Shown one piece after another: positions 10,525-19,955 of a stretch of 64,000 nucleotides of DNA; within the stretch, counting starts at the first letter, position 1, and each line of letters opens with the position of its first letter. The notes below the pieces were generated by a model. That model did no database searches, was not told the DNA's origin, and worked only from the letters and a program-made list of their open reading frames with translations. The stretch spans positions 111,030 through 175,029 of the forward strand of contig NBIV01000158.1 of NCBI GenBank assembly GCA_003194525.1, read 5' to 3'. The position numbers and the translations under genes are program-made. The stretch comes from Gracilariopsis chorda. Its lineage: Eukaryota > Rhodophyta > Florideophyceae > Gracilariales > Gracilariaceae.

Positions 10525-12214
10525 ACGCTGGGCCCAGCATTCTGGAGCGGCCTGAATTGAATCTATATGTGCGGAGAAACCGCTAGTCGGGTTTGCTCTC
10601 GGAATGTCGAAGAGCTTTCGAAAAGCGAGAACAATAACTCACGATAGCGTGCACGATAATTGTACATACTGTCTATACCGGTCTCGAGCGACTGAAGTCA
10701 TGCCCCGGTTTCGTGTGACTTGATCTCCTTTGTCGCACTAGCGCGATGAGATGTAGAGAGAACTGCTGTTCACCTTGCTGGATCCATGCTATGCTACGTC
10801 CTTCAAACGTCTTCCCGGCAGGTTTCGGATGGACATCAGAATCACTGAGCGCAAGAGTTGAGCCGTGCATGGGGAATAGAATAAGGAATCCCATGAATTA
10901 CTGACATTGACTTGACGAGTTGAATCACACTTTCAGGTTTTGGGTTCTTGGGACCCCTTTCTGAAAGTGGGAGGATACGTTCACATGCCGTATTGAGTTC
11001 AATGACAAGTAGGATTGGAACATCTCATGCTGAATAGCAAAGCGAAAAGCTCTTCGCCATTTGGTGTGTTGCAGAGGATGTGTAAGACTATGAAACTCTC
11101 CACTTGCTGTTGTGCACTTAAGATACGTATAGAACAACGATAGCTGTCGAAAACGTTGAGCGCAGTGTTAGGCGCGAATGCGCTTTTGTACTGACGATAC
11201 TCGAAGGCGCGTCGCCATTGTTCCTCTTCTTTACCCCCGCTATCTGGAGTAGATTGAATCCGAGCCGTCTTCCAGCTAGCTGATGATCTTGAAGAGTATT
11301 ACTACTTTCACTATATTTATTGCAGACATACTTACTTCACTCTGTCATCTGAGGGGATCTCGTTAGCTACGAAAACCTGTCTCTGTTACCCTTCGTAGGA
11401 TAACAAAAGCGCCTTCGTCTGGGCATAGATACAAAGTAACAATGGCGAACCCTTTTCTTGAGACGAGAGAGCTATCAAACACTTCCAACGCCATCGAAAT
11501 AAGGTGTCAAGAGCTCATACACATATACAGATATAATATGAATGTGGTTTTGGTAATATGAAGTCTGTGTTTGCTTGTTTCTATAGGCAGTGCCCCAAAT
11601 TCCGAGGCAACGGTATCAACTTCTTCAGTGGAGAGGACTAAACATCTACACGTACTCGACGATTAAGTTACCCTGATAGACCCGATCGCATCTCCATTTG
11701 GCTTCCTCGTCCGGCGTACCTTCAGACTATTGTAGCCCTTTCGGAAGGTCGGCACAACTCCACCGGCGGAACTGCTTGTGCCCATATGAAGCCGCTGGAC
11801 ATGAGAAGCACTTTATACACGTCTACCTTGCCATATGAACACACACGGCTCTTTGTGCGGAGTCGGCGCGGGCACTTCTGTTTTCACCCGCCAGAGGGCA
11901 CTGGTCTGATAAGAATCACTGTACCATTGTCGGATGTGAAAAAAATCCTCTTGCAGCAAATCGGACATCAGAAGCCGAACGACTACCAGACTTCTTCTTT
12001 TGCGCAACCACGTTTACAGTCCAGAGCTACGGCAACTGGGTCTGGCTTTCCTCACCAGGAGTGTTCCTTCTACGCAATCTCGACTCTGCCGTTTCTGCAC
12101 TGTATCATAACCAACCTCTATACTCTTGTCGCACTACTCCGTTCTTTGTTAGTGTGTAGGGCAATTCAGCTCTGCACTACTGGTCGGTATTTTACACTTT
12201 CAACCTCAACTTAG
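10525..12214. other. 1.7-kb intergenic region without a recognised gene
   Basis: I see no conserved coding segment. The open frame ending just before 12214 on the + strand has no protein-like features. Confidence 0.5.
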
Positions 12215-12664
12215 ATGAGCTCTGAAACACCCGATCGTGGTCCCGAACCAGCAAGAAAATGCCTTGTTCGTCACGCTCGTTTCTTGGGGAAGAAAAAGAC
12301 TGTGTGGATCCAAGGAGTCGTGGTCTGGACGGGAGAGAATCAGTTTGCGATAGATGATGGCTCAGGGATTGCAAGAGTTGACGTGCTCAATCATAGGAAG
12401 AGAGACTTGGCATCGTGCGTACTATCTCTCAAAGTCGGGGACTATGTGCTTGCTGTAGGTGAAGTCATTGGACGGTACAAAGGGCATCGCCTAGGTTTAA
12501 GAGCTACAACAGTACGAACCCTTACTCAGTCAGGTGATATGATGGAAAGTATGTGGCATCTTGAAGTCATAGATGCCTTCCTATACAGAAAAGAAAAGGA
12601 GCGGGAAGATGAAGGTAGAAGAAAGTGTAGGACTGACGGCCAGTTGACACAGGTTACATCCTGA
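12215..12664 (+). CDS. RMI2: RMI2-like OB-fold protein
   Basis: A 149-residue product, the usual size of RecQ-mediated genome instability protein 2. It is a single OB fold: KTVWIQGVVVW at about 28-38 is the first strand pair, FAIDDGSGIARVDV the next, then VGDYVLAVGEVIGRYKGHRLGLRAT and MESMWHLEVIDAF at about 112-124. The MW.LEV.D ending is the hallmark that links RMI2 to its partner RMI1. In animals and plants RMI1-RMI2 works with a RecQ helicase and topoisomerase III to dissolve double Holliday junctions in the nucleus. The start follows directly after a spacer with no better Met. A short charged tail ends the protein. The assignment rests on motif resemblance in a short protein, so another OB-fold protein remains possible. 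Confidence 0.7.
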   Translation: MSSETPDRGPEPARKCLVRHARFLGKKKTVWIQGVVVWTGENQFAIDDGSGIARVDVLNHRKRDLASCVLSLKVGDYVLAVGEVIGRYKGHRLGLRATTVRTLTQSGDMMESMWHLEVIDAFLYRKEKEREDEGRRKCRTDGQLTQVTS

Positions 12665-12834
12665 GGTGCCATACGACTCACAAACCCATCCTCAAAAGCT
12701 GGTATATCCATCAAAGTTAGTTCTTTTCAGATGTCAATAGTTCCAATAAGAAACATGGCTGTGATTAAGCAAACTCCGCTTCCCCAGTTCTGTTGCATCC
12801 TTGAGTTTAGATAAGAGCGCTTGCATGCAAAATG

Positions 12835-15804
12835 TCAAAAATTCCCTAACTCGTATGCTTCAAGATCATTGAAAATACTCTGCAAGTTCGTCCATGTCAT
12901 TTGCGCAGATCCATAACTTCGACCTTGTCCAAAACCCGAAAGGCTTGCCAGGTTTGCAAGAGCAGCGTTGATATTGGCATTCGTAGTACTTGCTGTTGTT
13001 GATAACAAAACGTTAAGCGGCTGCAAAGTTGGATCCACAGTAACTTTGACAGTGTTCTGTTCCTTTGTACTGTGATTATTGTCTTTACTTGCCATCTTCC
13101 CAGCCTCAACAGCTTGTGGAAACCATCGAGCAAGTCTTTGTTTCAGATACCTTCGTTTCAAGCGGAAATGAGTGTTTATCCCGTCGGCAAATTCGGGTGG
13201 TGGTTTCCGCACATGACTTTGAATGGCGTGAAAGGCTGTATTGTATCGAATTCGTGCATTGTATTGATCACTGTCCCTTTTCCCTGCTGATGTTCCGATT
13301 TGCGACTCGTAACCAGGCTCATTGAAGTATGGCTCAGAGACGAAGATAAGACTTTGAATCGAAACGAGAACTTGAAGAATAGTTGAGGATTGATTCCACG
13401 AAGGGCCACTCCATGTGCCAAGCAAAGAGAGACAGACCTTACCATTGCTGTACAGATTGGGGTTGAACCTCACCTTTCCCGCGCCAGTTGTCAGAAGAGA
13501 AAACTTCGGCGGGTTTAGAGGATATTGGAGTGGAAGATATATGTCAAATATGAAAGCACCGGAATCATATGGCGTGTCCTCTGGTCCAAAAATACATGCG
13601 CGTAGAATGTCGTACCTATCCTCGTCTACGCGGATGAGTATTGATGAAGACCAACTCAAAGGCAGACTAGATATCAACGACGCAACCTCTGTTGCAATTC
13701 TTCGCTGTCGGCGAGGATGAGGTACGCCAGTGATATCTGCTTCCTGTGCCTTTGCCTTGAACGTGCTAGAATTTATAAGACCTGGTACTGCCTTGAATTG
13801 GTGCTCGCGCATTTGCTGAATATACTCTGCTTCGTCTTCTTCAAACAAATCCGATCCCACTTTTAAGTCCTCGGTATTGTCTTTCTTCTCTTTAGCATTC
13901 CCTTCCTGTAAATTACCCTCGCCTATCCCTTCAGGCGATTCATCTACATCAACAGTTCCTGAGTTAAGTTTCTCTTTCGCAATTTGTATCAAATTGTTGC
14001 GGTTGATGACGCGAATGCACTTCCGAATCTGTTTAACCAGCATTGCGGTATACAAGGGAAGACCGTTCTGTTCAGTGCCTGTGGTAAGAAATGCCGCCTG
14101 TTGGGATAAGGATTGTACTAGTTCAGATATGCTTCGTCCACTAGGGCCGCCTGTCGTTTCGACCATTAGAGAACGTAACTGTGGTGATTCAGCAATAGCA
14201 TGTACAACTCGCAACGCAGAAACAAAGATCGGAACTCGTTCTTGAACGTCCATGATGCTCTCGTTAATCAGGATAAGGGCCAACTGAGGAACAAGTTTGT
14301 TTTCTCTTAATAGTATACGCATGAATCCTGGCCATGTCCGCAGCCCACCTTTCCCTAGGAGAAGAACACATCGCAATCGTCGGAGCCAGAATGCAACCTC
14401 GTTGTCAATGCGAGCCTTCTTCTCCTGCATCTTCTGGCTCACGCCCTGCCATTCTGGGCCCGTACCGCCCGCGTAACCAGTTCCTTTTGCAAACCCAGTC
14501 TTTCGTCTCTTCGATGCTTGAACGGAAGACGCACTCTTGTACCGCTTTCTGGACCTTGTTAACCTTGCAGAGCTAGTGGGGTTTCGCTTCGATCGTTTCG
14601 GAGTGGAAGGCTTTTCCTCGCGCGCCTCTGTTAGCGACTTCATGTATTCCGATACAGCCAAAGCGCGGGCATACGCACAATGAGGGTAATCTGGGGCATC
14701 TGGAGGTGCGCTGTCTAACAGTTCTTGAGATGTGCCTGAGGCGGAAGCATGATTGTTCACACGAACGTCGTAGTCACCGCATGCCGCGCAGAGCCAGGCT
14801 CCGTCATGTGACTTCACATTCACATGCTCGCTGTCCCAAATCCACAACGGGCCCAATGCGCCTTCCGAGTCATCTTCAAGAAGCTCCTCATAGTTTGAAG
14901 CCGCCTGTAGGCTTTGCTGGTCGTGAGATGTTAGCGGAGAGTTTTGGTTTTGCAGGTCTTTGTATGATGGAAATTCGACATTTGCAGCCCCCGATACTTC
15001 GTTTTCTGGAGCAGCCTGTCGCCAAGTTTCAAATGCTTGGTAAGCATCTTGGAATGCAGAGTCCGCTACATCGGGCCCAAGTGCTTCTACAGCCTCGACT
15101 TCAGAGAGAGGGGCAGCACAACGCGGCACGACACAGACAGGAAGCGGGCGCACTGCATGTGCAATGGGAGTGTCCTTGTCTGCCATGTCTGTCACAGATC
15201 GCAAGCGACACAACGCACAAAGCAGGTGTTTGCATCTTGAGAGCGGTCTCGACTTGAGCAAATATGCATCACACGAATGACAGGTCAAACTGGACGGATA
15301 GGTAGGTTTGGAGGTGCCCGGTGCCTTGCATTCAACTATATCGGGTAAGGGTCCTTTCTCCGGCAAAGGAGGGCCAACGGGCACAACGGCTGGCTGAATT
15401 TCTGGGGTGTCGTCGAACATATCTAAATCAAGTTCGTCAACGTCTATGGCGTTGTCATTTGGTTTGTTGTTCTGAGGAGGCATGGGAGGCTCTTTTGGCA
15501 ATGCATTCTGTTCTTCTAATTGGTCGACATCAATAGCTTCATCGTCAGGTTTTTTCGCAGATACGCGAGAAGGTTGGATGATCTGTGCACAAACGATTTG
15601 AACATCCTCAACAGGGAATTGAGAGCATCTCTTTTCATTGACCACCATGACATCGTCGTCTTCCTGGCTAGGCATTTCTTGTTCTTCTGCGTCAAGGTCT
15701 ACGACAGTTGGCATGCTGGGCATGTCATGGGCCTTATAAACAGAGTCGAGAATGCTGTCAAGAATTTGGGATACCGCCGCGGATTTGGAAGCGACCTGAG
15801 ACAT
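12835..15804 (-). CDS. Large ubiquitin-conjugating enzyme (BIRC6/UBE2O-like UBC) with N-terminal RING-like zinc motif
   Basis: A 989-residue product. The C-terminal third holds a UBC domain (about 700-865) with RFNPNLYSNGKVCLSLLGTW around the catalytic Cys791. The flanking VSIQSLIFVSEPYFNEPGYE pattern is typical of the BIRC6 (BRUCE)/UBE2O class of large E2/E3 hybrids. Near the N-terminus C175, C178, C191, H193, C196, C199, C224 and C229 are spaced like a RING or treble-clef finger, and a further Cys pair lies at about 340. Between are acidic stretches with repeated AIDVD(Q/E)L and VVDLDAEE, which look like SUMO-interacting motifs, and a basic nuclear-type patch (KRSKRNP..., SKRRKTG) at about 400-440. 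The combination suggests a nuclear enzyme that is its own ligase, possibly SUMO-directed. This is inference. No inhibitor-of-apoptosis repeat is visible, unlike animal BIRC6. Confidence 0.85.
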   Translation of the reverse strand: MSQVASKSAAVSQILDSILDSVYKAHDMPSMPTVVDLDAEEQEMPSQEDDDVMVVNEKRCSQFPVEDVQIVCAQIIQPSRVSAKKPDDEAIDVDQLEEQNALPKEPPMPPQNNKPNDNAIDVDELDLDMFDDTPEIQPAVVPVGPPLPEKGPLPDIVECKAPGTSKPTYPSSLTCHSCDAYLLKSRPLSRCKHLLCALCRLRSVTDMADKDTPIAHAVRPLPVCVVPRCAAPLSEVEAVEALGPDVADSAFQDAYQAFETWRQAAPENEVSGAANVEFPSYKDLQNQNSPLTSHDQQSLQAASNYEELLEDDSEGALGPLWIWDSEHVNVKSHDGAWLCAACGDYDVRVNNHASASGTSQELLDSAPPDAPDYPHCAYARALAVSEYMKSLTEAREEKPSTPKRSKRNPTSSARLTRSRKRYKSASSVQASKRRKTGFAKGTGYAGGTGPEWQGVSQKMQEKKARIDNEVAFWLRRLRCVLLLGKGGLRTWPGFMRILLRENKLVPQLALILINESIMDVQERVPIFVSALRVVHAIAESPQLRSLMVETTGGPSGRSISELVQSLSQQAAFLTTGTEQNGLPLYTAMLVKQIRKCIRVINRNNLIQIAKEKLNSGTVDVDESPEGIGEGNLQEGNAKEKKDNTEDLKVGSDLFEEDEAEYIQQMREHQFKAVPGLINSSTFKAKAQEADITGVPHPRRQRRIATEVASLISSLPLSWSSSILIRVDEDRYDILRACIFGPEDTPYDSGAFIFDIYLPLQYPLNPPKFSLLTTGAGKVRFNPNLYSNGKVCLSLLGTWSGPSWNQSSTILQVLVSIQSLIFVSEPYFNEPGYESQIGTSAGKRDSDQYNARIRYNTAFHAIQSHVRKPPPEFADGINTHFRLKRRYLKQRLARWFPQAVEAGKMASKDNNHSTKEQNTVKVTVDPTLQPLNVLLSTTASTTNANINAALANLASLSGFGQGRSYGSAQMTWTNLQSIFNDLEAYELGNF

Positions 15805-16679
15805 TCTCAGGAATTAGAAAGCAAGACAGGCTGAACGTTTTTGAACTCGGAACGATAAGATGAAGCTTTTCATGCAAACAGTGCGGTGGGTGATTACAGG
15901 CAGTATATATGCGTTAGTAAACACCAGAGGATATGACGCTGCATTTCAAAAGAAGGTCTTCAGGAGTCTGTTCCACTGGTAGTGTATATAGGCTTGAACA
16001 CCTACCGAACTGTTCCAGAACATCGGCGAAACGAACTGGCTGTTTCGTCGACTATCGGGTTCCACACTTTGCAGGGATAAATAGCTTGCGCACACCAGCG
16101 TGAAGCCAGCTTCAGAGAAATTTGAGCGCTTGAAGTTGAAACCTTCGGAAACGTCTTGTTGCGCCGTGATGGACAAGTGGACACCTTTCTCTCTACACGT
16201 GTCCATACAGGGGGAAAGATGCATTAACTCAATTTACCAAACCGAATAATCTTCATGCTTTATCCACGCAAGATACCATCGGTAAAGGAGCATCTTTCTG
16301 GTAAAGGGCAATCCTCGCCTTCTCGGTCTTAAAGGTTAGAACCCTCTATTTTTTTGCAAGACAGAGTCTCGAAACCATTATCTAACATCTGTCTTGAATT
16401 CAGTAGAATAGCCCTTGTCTTGGTATCACTCTCTGGATTCGCCGCCCTCCCGTTTGCTACTCAGATATTAGGCTGTCTCGTATCGTGTCTAGGACCATAT
16501 ACACATATCTTCATACCTAGTATGAAGACGACGATGTATTCTGGTACACTCTACTGATTCAGTAGTACTGAAGCTGTGAAGCTGGGCACAGCCTGTGCCT
16601 GTGCCGCACAGGGCCTTCACAATCGAGAAACATTGCTGGCTTATGCCGTTTAAATACCGCATAGCATTCCTAAGATGAC
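15805..16679. other. Spacer between the ubiquitin enzyme gene and the 5S rRNA gene
   Basis: I see no gene. The promoter of the minus-strand ubiquitin enzyme lies at its left end and the TATA-like box of the 5S gene at its right end. Confidence 0.5.
16649..16656 (+). promoter_or_regulatory. TATA-like box of the 5S rRNA gene
   Basis: TTTAAATA is centred about 28 bp before the predicted 5S start at 16680. Such upstream boxes accompany the internal control region of 5S genes in plants and several other eukaryotes. Confidence 0.6.
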
Positions 16680-16799
16680 ATATTCAGCCATATCAAGTCG
16701 ACATGCGCCGTAACCCATCCCGCACTACGAAGCTAAATCGCTTTGAGCCGGATTAGTACTGACATGAGGGATCGGTCTGGAATCTTCGGTGCTGAATAT
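16680..16799 (+). rRNA. 5S ribosomal RNA
   Basis: Exactly 120 nt between perfectly complementary ends: ATATTCAGC at 16680-16688 pairs with GCTGAATAT at 16791-16799 to form helix I. The interior follows the eukaryotic 5S consensus: CCATCCCG, then GAAGCTAAATCGC (A-box and loop C region), then GGATTAGTACTGACATGAGGGAT (the GGTTAGTACTTGGATGGGAGACC segment, C-box), then CTGGAATCTTCGGTGCTG. A T6 run follows. It is a single copy in this window, lying between protein genes rather than in a tandem array. Some consensus positions differ (for example GGATTAGTACTGACATGAGGG), so it could be a variant or aging copy, but the intact terminal helix and length argue for function. Confidence 0.9.
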
Positions 16800-16801
16800 T
16801 C

Positions 16802-16807
16802 TTTTTT
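16802..16807 (+). terminator. RNA polymerase III terminator
   Basis: A run of six T begins 3 nt after the 5S 3' end, the simple signal at which Pol III stops. Confidence 0.8.
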
Positions 16808-17473
16808 CTTGGGGGCCGATTGTACGACCGTACTCCGATCTCATGATCTTATGATCCTCCACAAATCCCTAGTACGATTTTGCTCAGGACCATAGTTCAC
16901 GGGACAGAAAAGCTCCATGCTCCATTTGCTCATTTTGTTTAAGTCCAAACAACTACTGAGACCAAACCATTGAGCGAAAAAACGAAGAGTACAGGCTAAT
17001 TTTACACTCTGACAAAAAGATGTTGTGGCAAAGACTGTCGCATCTTACCAATGACACACAGGCAGTCCATACCCTGATGCGAATCAGATTTGTGAGGTAG
17101 ATGCGAGTAGAACTTGCATAGATAAAGCTACGGCGGAAAGCACGCTCACATCCATACCCTTATACGTAGATCATCTCCCATGGTGGACGAGAGGTGTTTC
17201 CCGTGTGCTCTCTCAACGCCATCTATAAATACCCTCACTGTACGCCGAAATGACGTCAGAATAACCTCTCGTCTTGCATCACCTTCGTTGATCTGAAGAT
17301 CGTCTCTTACGATAGTACAGCAATGTTACAGAAATTGGGTTTTGCATTTCGTCTGTGTAGGTGCAAGTTCGGAATACCAGATGCATGGAATAGGATTGCC
17401 ACCCTCCTGCTGAATTTGAGAGAATACGGATGGACCACCGAGCGAGGGCAAGTAGTTTGCCAAGATTGCGGGC
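16808..17473. other. Spacer between the 5S gene and the helicase gene
   Basis: No gene seen. The helicase promoter should lie here. Short upstream open frames in the leader (from about 17323) are out of frame with the helicase and have no family marks. Confidence 0.5.
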
Positions 17474-19024
17474 ATGTCTATGATTCGTGTTCTCTTCCGA
17501 CAGTCTCCTCAGAGATCCTTTCCAAGATACCAATGGCTTCACGCCCGATCCTCATCCTCGCTAGAGACAAGTGTATTTCCCAGGCCTCTACCGTCAGTGC
17601 CTTCTCCTGAGCCTAAGTCATTTGATTCATGGAATATACATCCTAGCATAAAAGATGCCTTGACGTCGAACAACATTATTGAACCCACCGAGATACAAAT
17701 GCTAGCCACACCGACGCTACTCTCCCAGAAGAATGCGATTCTAGCGGCTGAGACTGGTGCGGGGAAGACCCTGGCCTATTTGGCACCTCTTTTGTCACTT
17801 TTGAAGCAATCTGAGCAACAGTCTACGCAAACTCGATTGCCAATGCGCCCATCAGTTCTTGTTCTGGTGCCAACTCGAGAACTGTCCGCGCAGGTCCTGT
17901 CGGTATCGAAATCCCTTTCCCATGTAGCAAAGCTCAGGGTGCGTGCCGCAGTTGGTGGCCCGCAGAAGTCACGTGCCCGAAAGCTTCTACGAGAGTCTCC
18001 AGTGGATCTGTTCGTAGGGACGCCGGGTAGCGTGGCGACTATGCGTGAACAGCAACTGCTCTACATTTCTCGTGTATCGACAATAGTGCTTGATGAGGCG
18101 GATGAACTGGTCTCTCCTGCTGCCGGATTTGGCGATCAATTGGCTGGTCTGATGTCTACCTTACGCGAAAGAAATGCGCATTTTGTTTACGCTGCGGCTA
18201 CGGTACCGACTGCGATGGAAACGGGGCTGCAACGGTGGCATGACGGCAATATTGAAGTTGTTCGAAGCAGCAAGCTACATCGAGCGACGCCTTCTTCGCG
18301 CGTGAAGACAACGTTTGTCAGAGTCGATGGCGCCGAGGATGCAAAACTTAGGAAACTTATAGATATCTTCTCCGTGGCCAAACACCGCGCGAACTCCGGA
18401 AAGGTGCTCATCTTTTGTGATAACGTGCAGAGACGAGAGGCCATCATGCAGACTCTTCGTGCTCGAGGAACAGATGTTGTACACCTTTCTGGAGAAGGTA
18501 GGGACCGCGATGATCGGTATACAGATTGGAACGCGTTTGTTGACGGTCAGGTTTCGGTGGCTGTTTGTTCCAAGAGTTTTGGCAGAGGAATAGATGATCA
18601 TCAAATTCGAACTGTGATCATGTTTGATGTACCGATGACCGGCAGTGAATATCTACACAGAATCGGTCGCATCAGGGGTACTGGGCGAGCGTACATCCTC
18701 GTCAGTAGGCGTGAGCAACCCATTGCCGAAGATCTCTTTCTAGCACATGTCAAAGGGCTCCCTATTGCTGGTGTTAGCCCTCAAAAAGCATGGAAAGGGT
18801 ACACTGGGGCAGGGCGAGATCGGATTGCAACGGATAAGGTCGTGAAGATCGCTCGCTCTAAGAGATACGCTAGATGGGTAGATGAGCGCGCAAGTGCAGA
18901 TGGCACGTTTCGAGGGAGAAAGCGTCAGATATCTGTTCAGCATATGTCCAGAGGAAAGCACAGAGATGAATCTAAGGAGTGGACGATCAAACCGACTAGA
19001 AGATCAAGACGGGCTGTTTACTAA
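17474..19024 (+). CDS. DEAD-box RNA helicase, probably mitochondrial or plastid
   Basis: A 516-residue product. The basic, Ser/Arg-rich N-terminus (MSMIRVLFRQSPQRSF...) has no acids before about residue 31 and looks like an organelle presequence. Helicase motifs in order: Q-motif region IIEPTEIQ at 68-75, motif I AETGAGKT at 92-99, Ia VPTREL at 132-137, motif Ib near TPGS at 183-186, motif II DEAD at 207-210, motif III as AAT at 241-243 instead of SAT, motif V RGIDD at 371-375, and motif VI as HRIGRIRGTGR at 395-405. Motif VI differs from the usual HRIGRTGR by what looks like an inserted or rearranged triplet. The short C-terminal extension is very basic, suiting RNA binding. Candidates are organellar ribosome-assembly helicases such as MRH4/DDX28-like proteins. 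Confidence 0.88.
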   Translation: MSMIRVLFRQSPQRSFPRYQWLHARSSSSLETSVFPRPLPSVPSPEPKSFDSWNIHPSIKDALTSNNIIEPTEIQMLATPTLLSQKNAILAAETGAGKTLAYLAPLLSLLKQSEQQSTQTRLPMRPSVLVLVPTRELSAQVLSVSKSLSHVAKLRVRAAVGGPQKSRARKLLRESPVDLFVGTPGSVATMREQQLLYISRVSTIVLDEADELVSPAAGFGDQLAGLMSTLRERNAHFVYAAATVPTAMETGLQRWHDGNIEVVRSSKLHRATPSSRVKTTFVRVDGAEDAKLRKLIDIFSVAKHRANSGKVLIFCDNVQRREAIMQTLRARGTDVVHLSGEGRDRDDRYTDWNAFVDGQVSVAVCSKSFGRGIDDHQIRTVIMFDVPMTGSEYLHRIGRIRGTGRAYILVSRREQPIAEDLFLAHVKGLPIAGVSPQKAWKGYTGAGRDRIATDKVVKIARSKRYARWVDERASADGTFRGRKRQISVQHMSRGKHRDESKEWTIKPTRRSRRAVY

Positions 19025-19337
19025 ACTTGAAAGTACTGGTTGGGGAGACATGTGTAATAGTAACGATGTTCGTCTAACCGATAGGATTTGTTGCACGTAG
19101 GAGACAGACAGCAGTGTGAACGGCAAGCATTTTGGATGTGATGGCGAACGTACTGGGCTGCCACTTTGCTCCATGCTTGTATCAACGTATGAAAGCATCA
19201 AGTCGTAGAACACTGTGTCGCCTCTGCATCCTACGCAGACAGTCCATGCGGGATGCCGCAGTACATGTATAGCGACAAGTCGAGTGCGAAAACTTGGTTT
19301 CCGTCAGTCATACAGAATGTGAAATGCAATGACTTGG
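19025..19337. other. Convergent 3' spacer
   Basis: This is the space between the stop of the helicase gene and the stop of the minus-strand coiled-coil gene. Nothing else is visible. Confidence 0.5.
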
Positions 19338-19955
19338 CTACAAAGACCGAATGTGATATTCAGCGGCCTTACGGATGTCTCTCTTTTTGCGGATTTCTTC
19401 AACCTTGTTTCGCTCTCTTTCAGCGTTCTCTTTCAACCTGAGCGAAAGGCATTCAAACATGTGAGCGACGGCCGCAACCATTTGGTCATGGGCAGTTTGT
19501 AGATGCTTGTTCATCCTCTGTTCATGGCCGTCAATTCGGGCTAAGATGTTTTCCAAATCGGCGTTCCAGTGGAGACCATCGGCGTCGAGCCCGGGAGTGT
19601 CAGTAAAGTCAGGCCTGTGTGAAGAAGTTGAATGACGGCGACGTGATTTAGTTTTCTTCTTCCTCTTGCCGATAGGGCCAGCTATCCTTTCCTGTTTTTC
19701 ATGTTAGTTCAAGTGCATTATGCGGTTAAAACTGTAGTTGTTTGGATCAAGAAGTAGCGAAGGAAAGCGTCGTACCGAGCGGGGCATGCATGAGATGGAT
19801 GCAGGGTTGGTAGGATCGGCTGTATGATTGTCTTCTTCACATCGTCGAGTGGTTGGCCTTGATGACGATGCCATCTTATCACCTATACCGGCTCGAGACC
19901 TCGGCGTAGGATGGCATGGCGGCCCGACGTTTGAAGCTTCCGCTTCCGTGAGCAT
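19338..19955 (-). CDS. Small coiled-coil protein of unknown function, two exons
   Basis: I join exon 1 (19776-19955) to exon 2 (19338-19691) across an 84-nt intron (19692-19775). It starts GTACGA, ends AACAG, contains a CTAAC branch-point-like sequence, and keeps the frame in phase 0. The 177-residue product has a low-complexity, basic first half (GKRKKKTKSRRR, a nuclear-localisation-like patch) and a helical second half with coiled-coil character (HEQRMNKHLQTAHDQMV..., LKENAERERNKVEEIRKKRD). The start Met at 19953-19955 is preceded by a possible acceptor (CCCAG), so another 5' exon may exist. I do not recognise the family. Exon 2 is the better supported half. Confidence 0.5.

Noticed and set aside
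17323-17610. + strand frame with CxxC-like VVCQDCGHVYDSC upstream of the helicase
   Set aside because: It overlaps the helicase start out of frame, and the Cys pattern is short and unsupported.
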